The position numbers were made by a program, and so were the translations under genes. Of a stretch of 64,000 nt of DNA, positions 50,222-57,804 are shown in pieces. The notes beneath the pieces were generated by a model. It had not been told where the DNA came from. It ran no database searches and worked only from the letters and a program-made list of their open reading frames with translations. This DNA is from Stentor roeselii (lineage: Eukaryota; Ciliophora; Heterotrichea; Heterotrichida; Stentoridae), in the NCBI GenBank assembly GCA_006503475.1, contig RSEH01000099.1, positions 1 to 64,000 on the forward strand. Direction: 5' to 3'. Numbering within the stretch: the first letter of the stretch is position 1; each line of letters begins with the position of its first letter.

Positions 50222-50800
50222 TTAAAGGGGTTTATCTGAGAATATTCCTTTTTTCTTTGGTTGGGTGAAGAGAAGTTCTTCGGGTTTTGATGATTTTTTC
50301 TTCTGCCAGATAGTTTCTTGATCTTGTTCAGGGAGTTCAGGGGTTTCTTGATCGGCTAGCTGAGTTTCCAGCTTTTTCATCTTCCCATTCGTAGGGCAAG
50401 GCTGAACTTCTTCCCTATCACTTTCAGAAGCCAAGACTAATATAAACATTCCAAAAGACATCAGGAAAACATACTTGAGACTTAAGGAAAACTTTCCTGT
50501 TCCTATTTTGTAGTAGTCCTTATCATCTTTTAATGAGTCATCGTATTTCGCTTTTTCGTAGTCGTCCATCAAGGTCTGGTATGCTTTGTTTATATAAGTG
50601 AATTCAAGCTGTTTTTAAGTTACGCTTGGATTGATTTGCAGGTCTGGATGATGCTTTCTCGCTAGTGACAGGTACGCCTTACGGATCTCCGATTTTGAAG
50701 AATTTGGCTTCACGTTTAGAAGCTCGTAGTAGGTCAAGTCTTCGAGTAACTCTTTGCTGTGCTTGTATGAAGAAAATGAACGAAGGAACAGTTTCAACAT
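50222..50800 (-). CDS. Mitochondrial-type J-domain (DnaJ) membrane protein, two exons
   Basis: Exons 50624-50800 and 50222-50608, joined across a 15-nt intron, give 187 residues. A basic, hydrophobic presequence (MLKLFLRSFSSYKHSK) precedes a J domain: LTYYELLNVKPNSSKSEIRK, then SLARKHHPDLQINPS with the HPD motif, and after splicing LEFTYINKAYQTLMDDYEKA. One membrane helix (YVFLMSFGMFILVLAS) and a charged tail follow. J proteins stimulate Hsp70 ATPase; this one probably works at a mitochondrial membrane, perhaps in import. The position of the intron inside the J domain makes the splice secure. Confidence 0.9.
50609..50623 (-). other. 15-nt intron (J-domain gene)
   Basis: Coding strand GTAACTTAAAAACAG; phase 0, A at position 10, contains an in-frame TAA. 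Removal restores the conserved J-domain helix after HPD. Confidence 0.95.
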
Positions 50801-50936
50801 TTCTTATTGCATATTGGAATTGAGGAAGGTGGGGTAAATTAATAAGAGTTTGGAATATCACTAATTTCAAATTAATAATACTATCTAAAGTTATTCATAA
50901 AAATTTTCAAATCTAGCAAAGGATCTCAACTCTCTG

Positions 50937-51192
50937 ATGGCTTATGTCAGTAAAAGAATGAAGAAAGTCTTGCCTAGCTCATTTTTCGAAAGAACCCCGT
51001 TTGTCTTACTAGAAGAAAGAAGACCGAAAACCATTAATGAAGATTATGTGAACTTGATGCAAAATTGGCTAAACTGAGGCTTTAAGAGAGACAGAAGAAA
51101 TAAGATTAAAAAATCTTGAGATTGAATACGGAAGAACTTTTAATCACCCAGACTATCCTTGGTACTGGAATAAAGTCGTTTTTGCTTATTGA
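50937..51192 (+). pseudogene. Remnant of a small protein gene with a PWYWN motif
   Basis: An ATG at 50937 opens 46 codons (MAYVSKRMKKVLPSSFFERT...) ending TGA at 51077; directly after, another frame gives RETEEIRLKNLEIEYGRTF and NHPDYPWYWNKVVFAY to a stop at 51192. Both pieces have coding-like composition and read as consecutive parts of one protein of about 85 residues, perhaps a small mitochondrial subunit. No GT..AG intron of usual length links the frames, so a frame break in a decayed gene is likelier than splicing. Family unknown. Confidence 0.5.
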
Positions 51193-51522
51193 CTCCTTCA
51201 AAGGGTAGAGATGAACTTCAAACTTTTCAAATGAAAAATTAATTTAAATTAAGATATACCTTTTGTATCATTTGAAGAGCCTTATTTATTGATTTTTAAA
51301 AAAATATTATGAATTAATTAAAAATCTAAAATATTTACAACCAACAATCAATAATGAATTATTAATCATCAACATTATAAAACCTCTAAAATAAAAAAGT
51401 ATCAAATATCAATATTTTCAATAATCCTATTATCAAGTTATTATTTTCTTGTAAATTTAAATAAACTTATTTTTACCTGTTTCTCTCCTCTTCATTCATC
51501 CTCACAAATTTGGCAGATTATC

Positions 51523-52170
51523 GTGATAAATGACTGTTTAGAAAAGAAAAGTGAATCTCTTGTTCGATAGTATCTTCGTTGCCATCATAAGAACTTGATC
51601 CAGATGTGAACTTCGAGAAACCCATTTCGAAACCGTTATTTTGGCGGAACAAGCAGGTCTTGGAAAATTTATCTATTTTTTGCATACTCTGTAAAAGAAC
51701 CAGAGAGTCTACCCTATCTACAACGAAAGAATAAATCACAAAGAGGACGGCTTAAACCAGACTCAAAACTATTCAAGTGAATTTATTTCGGCTTGTTTTC
51801 TGGATAGCATGATATTGAAACATTAGAATGTCGTGATTATTTCACTCTTGCTTTTTAAGGCCATGGCTAGTTTGGGAGTTTGCTTAAAATGATAACTGGC
51901 TGAGTTATCACTAAGATGAAGTTCTATAAAAACAAAGGCCTGGATTTTTAACGGAATTGGATGCACCTTCTTCGAGAAGGGTATTGAAGAGGTTATGAAA
52001 ACAGTCATTTTTAGGTGTTTCACTATGTTAAGTCTGGATTTTTAGATGTTTCTACTCAGGTGATTTTTAGGATTAGTTCATGGCTTCCTCATCTATGTTT
52101 ATAGGAAACCCTGGTACTGGAACACTGAGGTGAAAGAGGAGTTTCAGGACCACTTTCATCACTTGTAAGA
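51523..52170 (+). pseudogene. Scattered coding remnants, second PWYWN-containing relic
   Basis: After a good start context (cgtgataaATG at about 51526) the frame stops at once, but several short open pieces follow in different frames: ELDPDVNFEKPISKPLFWRN (from about 51591), a hydrophobic VVIISLLLFKAMASLGVCLK (about 51837-51890), GIGCTFFEKGIEEVMKT (about 51955-52008) and RKPWYWNTEVKEEFQDHF ending at TAA near 52168. The order suggests a single-pass membrane protein with one hydrophobic helix. Stops and frame changes between the pieces indicate decay. Motif PWYWN recurs in the remnant at 50937-51192. Confidence 0.4.
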
Positions 52171-52206
52171 AGAAAAATCTAATTAGATTAATTTTAGATT
52201 GATTTA

Positions 52207-53337
52207 TTAAATGATTACATAGTCTTCCTCACTCATACTTGATGACCCGTCAAGCACTTCACAATCCTGAAATCCTAAAATTCCATGAAGTACATCCTCA
52301 TTCTCCTGCACACATTTCTGAAACTCTTGAATTTCCCTAAAATCTCTAAAATAAAACCCAAGAGAAATCGAGCTTTCAGCCTGTGAAAAAGGTAAAAGTT
52401 TCGCCGACCTGCATTGATAAGTACTAAGTCGATTAAGTAAATCCTGTCCAGAAGTGCAAGCAGGTTGTACAAGATGAGGATCAAGAAAGACAAGATGATC
52501 ATCCTGAAACCCTACCAAATAAAGAGCAGACTTCGGAATGCCTCCAATGATTCCAACAGAAAACCTGATAGACAATAAGAACTTGATAGCTTCATAATAC
52601 TCAGGCTGTATTTCACTAATCCCAAGCATAAGTGGAACAAAAACCAAAGAACTTGATTCTTTCGAGATTTTCCCCAAGTTAATCAAACTATCCATAAAAA
52701 CATAAACTTTCATTTCAGGAATACGAAAAGTTTTAGTAAGTGAACGTATCACATGACTGATCAAGGAAGGAGAGTACCATTCCCCTGGGTTCTTGTCAAA
52801 TGACTTCCCAGCTTCTACTATTCGATGAAGACTGAAAGGTGCTGAGGTCAGATTTTCTTGAATAAGTTCTAAAAGTTCTAAATTTGAATTGGTCTGAAAA
52901 TGACGTTTTAATGAGTTGAGGAATAACATTTGACCTACTCGAATTGTACAGCCCCAGCCAGTGTCTGATGCGAAGGACTTGTCATTTGAATGGATCGGGT
53001 CGAAACCGTATCTGTAAGTCACCCAGATGATGTCTTCGAATGCTCTGGTGAAGGAAGGCATGTCTTTGTAGAGAGTCGCCAGAAGGACCACTGGTCTTCC
53101 GATTTCAACTTTTTTGTACCCGAAGACTGGCACTGATGGAACTTCTGACATGGAGTATCTGACGTTTGTTCTCCATTTGCCTAGGGTGTTGCTGTCTGAA
53201 CCGCCTTCGAGATATCTGCAGTTGTTTTTGTAGATTGAGTCTATCATTCCTCGGAGTAAAGAGTTTTCGTTGCTTGGAGATAACTCGATTATAGCGTCGG
53301 AAGAGGTTAGAAGATAAATTCCTTGATCAGATTCCAT
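52207..53337 (-). CDS. ATG4: Autophagy cysteine protease ATG4 (peptidase C54)
   Basis: This 376-residue protein contains the ATG4 active-site Cys segment SDTGWGCTIRVGQMLFLNSL, and the Asp-His pair in HLVFLDPHLVQPA preceded by GGIPKSALYLVGFQDD, all in the family order. ATG4 processes ATG8 to expose its C-terminal Gly and later removes it from lipid. The N terminus (about 1-60) is specific to this protein; the C-terminal acidic tail (DGSSSMSEEDYVII) ends in a DYVII-type sequence that could act as an ATG8-interacting motif, which is inference. Start ATG follows caaataa. All catalytic residues are intact. Confidence 0.95.
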   Translation of the reverse strand: MESDQGIYLLTSSDAIIELSPSNENSLLRGMIDSIYKNNCRYLEGGSDSNTLGKWRTNVRYSMSEVPSVPVFGYKKVEIGRPVVLLATLYKDMPSFTRAFEDIIWVTYRYGFDPIHSNDKSFASDTGWGCTIRVGQMLFLNSLKRHFQTNSNLELLELIQENLTSAPFSLHRIVEAGKSFDKNPGEWYSPSLISHVIRSLTKTFRIPEMKVYVFMDSLINLGKISKESSSLVFVPLMLGISEIQPEYYEAIKFLLSIRFSVGIIGGIPKSALYLVGFQDDHLVFLDPHLVQPACTSGQDLLNRLSTYQCRSAKLLPFSQAESSISLGFYFRDFREIQEFQKCVQENEDVLHGILGFQDCEVLDGSSSMSEEDYVII

Positions 53338-53471
53338 TTATTTGATTATATGTTGAAAGTATTTCGGTATATTTTAAAACATTTGAAGATATATCAAGGG
53401 ATTTAATACAGAAGGTTATTAGCCATCGAAGATTATTTCCTTTAGAGAAACCTGATTAATTATAAAAATAT

Positions 53472-54323
53472 TTATGAAGCCATTAAACTATCTAGTTCTT
53501 GCTGCATTTCACTTTTAACTCTATTAATTCCTGACTGCAATTTCCTAATTTCTCGTCCTATAATCTCATTTTCAGATAGTTCTGGAATATCTTCCCAGCA
53601 AAACACATAAATTTTTATCTCTTCTTGTATTTCAACAAGATGTTGACTTTCAACAAAGAAGTTTAAATTGATGCTTTTTCTTAATTTGATAATATGAGGA
53701 CGATTATTTCCTTTTTCCATGATAACTTTAGCCTTAGTATCTTTTTTCAATTTTTTGAAATTTGCAGTTTTGTACTTTTTTTCAAGAAAAGCCTGCAATT
53801 TAAGTGGATTTGACTTGCTTTCTATTGAAGTAGAAAAACAATCACGGCCGAAGTGAACTAAATCAATTCTTTGCGAGTTGTTTTTGTTTCTGACCCAGAA
53901 GTCTTTAGAGAAGTCCCACAAGTCTTTACATTCGTTTTTTATTGCAGAGATAAGAAGGTCAGATTTAAACCTTTCTAATGTTTTTCCGCTGATTTCTTGA
54001 ATTTTGTTAAGTAGGATGTTTGTGTCGTTTAAACCTTGGAATTGGTCGTAGTCAGATATGCTGAATGAGGCTTTGATTCCTGGACATTTGAATTTTTTCA
54101 TTGATTTTGTATCGGTTATGTAAAGATCTTCGAGAGTGAATCGTCGATTATTCCATTGGAGTAGAGATTCGATTAGTCTTTCATTACTGACTCTTACGAC
54201 TAGGCCTTGAGTATCCGGGTCATAAACCAAAATAAACTTCAAAGATTTTATAATCACCGACCCTGAGTTGCCCCAAACAAAAGGCACAAAAACTTTAGTA
54301 GCTGCACTACCACCGCATCCCAT
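53472..54323 (-). CDS. MGCGGS-start protein of unknown function (predicted lipid-anchored)
   Basis: The 283-residue protein begins MGCGGSAATKVFVPFVWGNS, a strong myristoylation plus palmitoylation signal. The rest is mixed alpha/beta with a Trp-rich middle (LLQWNNRRFTLEDLYITD; LWDFSKDFWVRNKNN), a basic segment and a C-terminal coiled helix (EIRKLQSGINRVKSEMQQEL). No recognised domain. Its ATG is only 15 bp from the divergent ATG of the dynein p28 gene; the intervening sequence (atttctaataaataa) must serve both starts. Confidence 0.75.
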   Translation of the reverse strand: MGCGGSAATKVFVPFVWGNSGSVIIKSLKFILVYDPDTQGLVVRVSNERLIESLLQWNNRRFTLEDLYITDTKSMKKFKCPGIKASFSISDYDQFQGLNDTNILLNKIQEISGKTLERFKSDLLISAIKNECKDLWDFSKDFWVRNKNNSQRIDLVHFGRDCFSTSIESKSNPLKLQAFLEKKYKTANFKKLKKDTKAKVIMEKGNNRPHIIKLRKSINLNFFVESQHLVEIQEEIKIYVFCWEDIPELSENEIIGREIRKLQSGINRVKSEMQQELDSLMAS

Positions 54324-54338
54324 ATTTCTAATAAATAA

Positions 54339-55055
54339 ATGGCAAGTGGTCCTCAGTCACTAGTGAAATACGATACAAAAATCCAAGTCTCAACCTCCCT
54401 CAAAGGTCGAGGCAAGTCTCCTCGGAAAGGTCCAGGCCGACCAAACGTTCCGCCAGACAAGACTCAAATCGAAGATGTTTTAAACTCCGTTCTTCCGCCT
54501 CGAGAAAGTACTGAAGACGGGCAGTTATGGGTGCAATATGTGAGTTCAACTCCAGCAACGACTCAAGACGTGATAAAACTTCAAGAGCAGCTCGACACTT
54601 TACTCGAAGCGCGTCAAGCGCGAGAAACTGGTATTTGCCCAGTGCGAGAAGAGCTTTACAGTCAAGCATTCGATGAGTTGATTCGACAAGTGACGATCAT
54701 CTGCACTGAAAGAGGACTTCTTCTGTTGAGGGTCAGAGATGAGCTTAGGATGACTATTCAGGCTTATCAGACCTTGTATGAAAGTTCAATTGCTTATGGA
54801 ATGAGGAAAGCTTTGCAGGCTGAGCAGTGGCGAGCAGAAACTGACGTCAAAATCAAAACTTTGACGGAAGAATGTGAAAATTTAAGGAAAGAAGTCGATC
54901 AACTTGAACAAGAAATTGATGATATTGAGGCTAATGAAAGAGAACGTGAAGAAAAGGCCACTAAAGCACATTTTGAAGAGGTTGAATTCAAGAAGAAGAC
55001 TAATCAGAGACTTAAGGAAAGTCTTGAAACTCTTCTGGCTGCTCCTACTAAGTAG
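54339..55055 (+). CDS. DNALI1: Axonemal dynein light intermediate chain p28 (DNALI1)
   Basis: This 238-residue protein matches the p28/DNALI1 family: SLVKYDTKIQVSTSLKGRGK near the N terminus, PPDKTQIEDVLNSVLPPRES, LWVQYVSSTPATTQDVIKLQ, LLEARQARETGICPVREELY and ICTERGLLLLRVRDELRMTI, followed by the conserved C-terminal coiled coil. p28 is a subunit of monomeric inner-arm dyneins and binds actin and the heavy chain N terminus. Length is as in Chlamydomonas. Start ATG follows ataaataa and faces the MGCGGS gene 15 bp away. Confidence 0.97.
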   Translation: MASGPQSLVKYDTKIQVSTSLKGRGKSPRKGPGRPNVPPDKTQIEDVLNSVLPPRESTEDGQLWVQYVSSTPATTQDVIKLQEQLDTLLEARQARETGICPVREELYSQAFDELIRQVTIICTERGLLLLRVRDELRMTIQAYQTLYESSIAYGMRKALQAEQWRAETDVKIKTLTEECENLRKEVDQLEQEIDDIEANEREREEKATKAHFEEVEFKKKTNQRLKESLETLLAAPTK

Positions 55056-55251
55056 ATTAGGATTTGATGTAGTTGATGAATTTGTTGAAGTTTAGGGTTT
55101 TGAATGGGAAGTTTTTTAGGATTTTTCAATGTTTAGAGAGATTTTATGGGGGTCTTTTGAGAAGGGATTAGATGAAAGTTTTTATTTAGAGATATGTTGC
55201 ATGATAGGTTCTAGACTTGATAAGACTCTTTATTTTAGTCTAATTTAAAAG

Positions 55252-55770
55252 TTAATCAGTTTTTTCTCGGTCTGACTCGGGTGGACTTGAAGGACTTGAA
55301 GAACTTGCAGAAACTTGAGGCTCAGGAGCAGCGCTTCTTCTCATCATCAAAGCGAAAAACTGTTGTTTTCCATATTCAACTGCCTGCTTTGCTGCTAGTC
55401 CAAAGTAATAACTTGCTTTCGCTTTGACCATCTCAATGCCTTCATCTATTCTCTGTTCGTTTTTAGTCAAAAAGGGTCCAAGAGCGCGATCGTAAACGAT
55501 ACCAGCGCCTCCGAAAACCGCAAGAAACATGTAAATACAGATGCGAACAATGAGTATTCCAGGAATTTTCTGAAAGAAGTCCCACCACAAAAACTCAACC
55601 ATAATCAAAAAACTGCGAATAATCCAGTACTTGTGCCAATACTCAACATCAGCCACAGTGTTTGGAGACCTGTATCCTTTTAATGAGTAGTAACAAGGGT
55701 AAAAGTCACTTAAAAGGAACCTGCCTAGATATTACAGAAAAAGCCAGCCTCCTGTAGAGATAATCCCCAT
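55252..55770 (-). CDS. REEP/DP1/Yop1-family (TB2/HVA22) ER-shaping protein, two exons
   Basis: Exon 1 (55736-55770) and exon 2 (55252-55720) are separated by a 15-nt intron and give 167 residues: MGIISTGGWLFLFLLSDF, then the family hallmark YPCYYSLKGYRSPNTVADVE and YWHKYWIIRSFLIMVEFLWW, with hydrophobic hairpins, an amphipathic helix and a serine/proline-rich tail. TB2/DP1 proteins insert hairpins that curve ER tubules. The first eleven residues lie in the tiny first exon, so the family start is recovered only after splicing. ATG follows gatataa. The MG start here leads into a hydrophobic helix and is not counted as an acylation signal. Confidence 0.9.
55721..55735 (-). other. 15-nt intron (REEP-like gene)
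   Basis: Coding strand GTAATATCTAGGCAG; A at position 10. Splicing completes LFLFLLSDFYPCYYS. Confidence 0.93.
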
Positions 55771-55830
55771 TTATATCTACCTGAGTCTGGCCAAGGTAAG
55801 GAGGATGTTGAAGGCTATAATTTTAATTAT

Positions 55831-56310
55831 CTAGCCAAATGTTATGCTGCTTGCTCCTCCTGGAGGTCTTCTTTTAGGTGCTTCCGCTTGAGCTTTTTTC
55901 TTGTCTTCTTCTTCTTTCTTTCGAGCTGCCTCGGCTTCTTCAGCTTTTTTCTTGGCTTCAAGTTCGGCTGCTATTTTTTTGGCTTCTTCTTCCTCGGCTC
56001 TTCTTCGCTGGATTTCTGCTTCTACTTGCTTTCTCAATTCATCTTCAGCATGTTTCTTTTTCAGATCTTCAGCATGGGCTTGCTCCTCAGCTCTCTTCTT
56101 TTCTTCTTCTTCTTTTTTCTTTTTTTCAAGAGTTTCTACCTCTTCCTTTCTTTTAGCCTCTTCAGCTTTTTTACGTTCCTCTTCCTGCTTAGCCTTCTTC
56201 TGCTTTTCCTCATCAGCACCCCATCCTAAAGAGAAAGAAGAGTTTCCACCAGGTGTTTGTTTGATTCTAACAGAGGTGTAATCAGTGCCGTACTTACTTT
56301 GGTCTGCCAT
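55831..56310 (-). CDS. K/E-rich helical protein with PGG-SS motifs at both ends (possible microtubule-associated)
   Basis: The 159-residue protein has an N-terminal block SVRIKQTPGGNSSFSLGWG, a 100-residue single helix of K/E/A repeats, and a C-terminal block RRPPGGASSITFG. PGG-x-SS-x-x-x-(F/L)G motifs are known from small microtubule-associated proteins such as plant SPIRAL1 and animal Jupiter/HN1, which carry them at both ends of a short protein; here a charged helix separates the two motifs. The relation is by motif only. ATG follows ggctataa. Long + strand ORFs across the K/E region are compositional shadows. Confidence 0.75.
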   Translation of the reverse strand: MADQSKYGTDYTSVRIKQTPGGNSSFSLGWGADEEKQKKAKQEEERKKAEEAKRKEEVETLEKKKKEEEEKKRAEEQAHAEDLKKKHAEDELRKQVEAEIQRRRAEEEEAKKIAAELEAKKKAEEAEAARKKEEEDKKKAQAEAPKRRPPGGASSITFG

Positions 56311-57068
56311 TTATAGCCATAGGAATTCAAATTCAAAAGAGTCAAGATATAAAATCTGAAGGACGATAATTTTAGGAAAACTTTAGAATATATTGAACTC
56401 AAAAAAACAGTTTTAAATTGGATTATTGAAAGATAATTTTGGAAATGGATTTTTTATAAATCAGAGAAATGTGATAGTGAATTGTTCATTATTGTGGTGT
56501 CAAATTTGGGGAATAGAAAAAGTATTTGGTTCTTTAGTTGTGATCAATTCAACTTCATTTAGAGAAAAATTAAGTAGATGAAAAATAATTGAATAGATAA
56601 TTATATCTGAAGGTATATTATCTTTTAGGAAATTATATTGAGACTTATAATTGTTTTTCATAATAAATATCAGAATTAGATACTTGATATTAATCAGTTT
56701 AGCATGGTATCCTTTATATCCATATCTTAGGAAAATTCGGGTTAATAGAACTTGATAGGGTTAAAATTATTTAGTTTTAGTGATTATTTAATATATTATG
56801 GAGGAAAACTCTTAATTTTAGTTGAATTATCTGAAGATATTTTTTTTTGATGAACTAAACGAATTTTATTGTGAGAGCTTGAGAAAATATATAATAAAAA
56901 ACATATTTTGGCACTCACAGATCTATTACTAATGCTAATTCTGTTTTTTAATATTGTATAAGAATTTTAGGTAATTAAGAATACTTTAAAATATTAAGCG
57001 CTGAGGAAACTCAACTATTTATAAAAAAATACAATTCATTACTCACTTACCATTGTTGCTCTTTATAA
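56311..57068. other. AT-rich intergenic region
   Basis: About 760 bases of AT-rich sequence between a minus-strand gene start and a plus-strand unit. No coding character, repeats or RNA fold recognised. Confidence 0.45.
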
Positions 57069-57152
57069 ATGGCAGAGGCTGTTAAATATATATTAAGAAG
57101 CTCTGAGAAAATTTCGATGCTGAATCATAGATTAAGCTTGATTCTTCCGTAA
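57069..57152 (+). CDS. 27-codon small ORF with strong start context
   Basis: The ATG at 57069 is directly preceded by tttataa, the favourite start context here. It opens 27 codons (MAEAVKYILRSSEKISMLNH...) ending TAA at 57150-57152, 24 bp before the next gene. No GT..AG intron of 15 or 16 nt links it in frame to that gene. It might be an upstream ORF, a microprotein, or chance. Confidence 0.25.
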   Translation: MAEAVKYILRSSEKISMLNHRLSLILP

Positions 57153-57175
57153 TTTCCGTTTAATTAGATTATATA

Positions 57176-57547
57176 ATGAAATTATTTACTATCATTATCC
57201 TTGCTGGTCTTGCTTCAAGCAAAGATTTCTTCGACATGGACCAATCAGAAACAGTAGAAATCACTCAAGGCGGTCAAGCGAAAATAAGAATAAACATAAA
57301 AATCAGCATAGGAATGACTTACATTCCCGTCGATTTCGAACCCTCATTAGAAATTCACAATTTACTCGGCACTTTAGTTCCTGGAAGAGATGGGCCTGAC
57401 TATCAATTCTTCGACATATATTGCACAAGTTTATGCCAAGTCGGAGATCTGATTAAATTTCGTTTGATGCAAACCCAAGGATCACATTTATCAGGCCATG
57501 TGCTGCATGCAGTGATGGTGAACGTGGTAGAAGATATAAATTCTTAG
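57176..57547 (+). CDS. Small secreted protein, 123 residues, unknown function
   Basis: The product starts with a clear signal peptide (MKLFTIIILAGLASSK). The mature part is beta-rich (SETVEITQGGQAKIRINIKI; PSLEIHNLLGTLVP; GDLIKFRLMQTQG) with one Cys pair (CTSLCQ). The size and Ig-like strand pattern loosely recall inhibitors of the chagasin type, but their loop motifs (NPTTG and RPW) are absent, so no family is assigned. Isolated by AT-rich DNA on both sides. Confidence 0.6.
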   Translation: MKLFTIIILAGLASSKDFFDMDQSETVEITQGGQAKIRINIKISIGMTYIPVDFEPSLEIHNLLGTLVPGRDGPDYQFFDIYCTSLCQVGDLIKFRLMQTQGSHLSGHVLHAVMVNVVEDINS

Positions 57548-57804
57548 ATTAAACTAGTACTAAGGTTTTATAAGCATTTGAGTAATTCTTTAATACTTTT
57601 AAGTGGCATAATAAAAAACTTGAAATTAAATTATCTTAACTAATAATTAAATAAATTTAGCAAATTTCATGAAACATGTCTTTTGAAGAGATAAAACTAC
57701 AAAATCATTCAAAATATCTCAAATTATAAAAATCACTCTATTAGAAATTGGAAAATACCTTCATTCCAACCTCACAACACACTCACCTTCACCCAACTTA
57801 ATAA

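Larger units (their letters stand above)
50801..52206. other. Intergenic region with decayed coding remnants
   Basis: The first 130 bases are AT-rich upstream sequence of the J-domain gene. Two patches (50937-51192 and about 51523-52170) have coding-like composition but no long frame and are listed as pseudogenes. Between them (51193-51520) the sequence is AT-rich with nothing recognised. Confidence 0.55.

Noticed and set aside
55878-56281. Three overlapping + strand ORFs
   Set aside because: Antisense shadows of the K/E-rich small gene on the minus strand.
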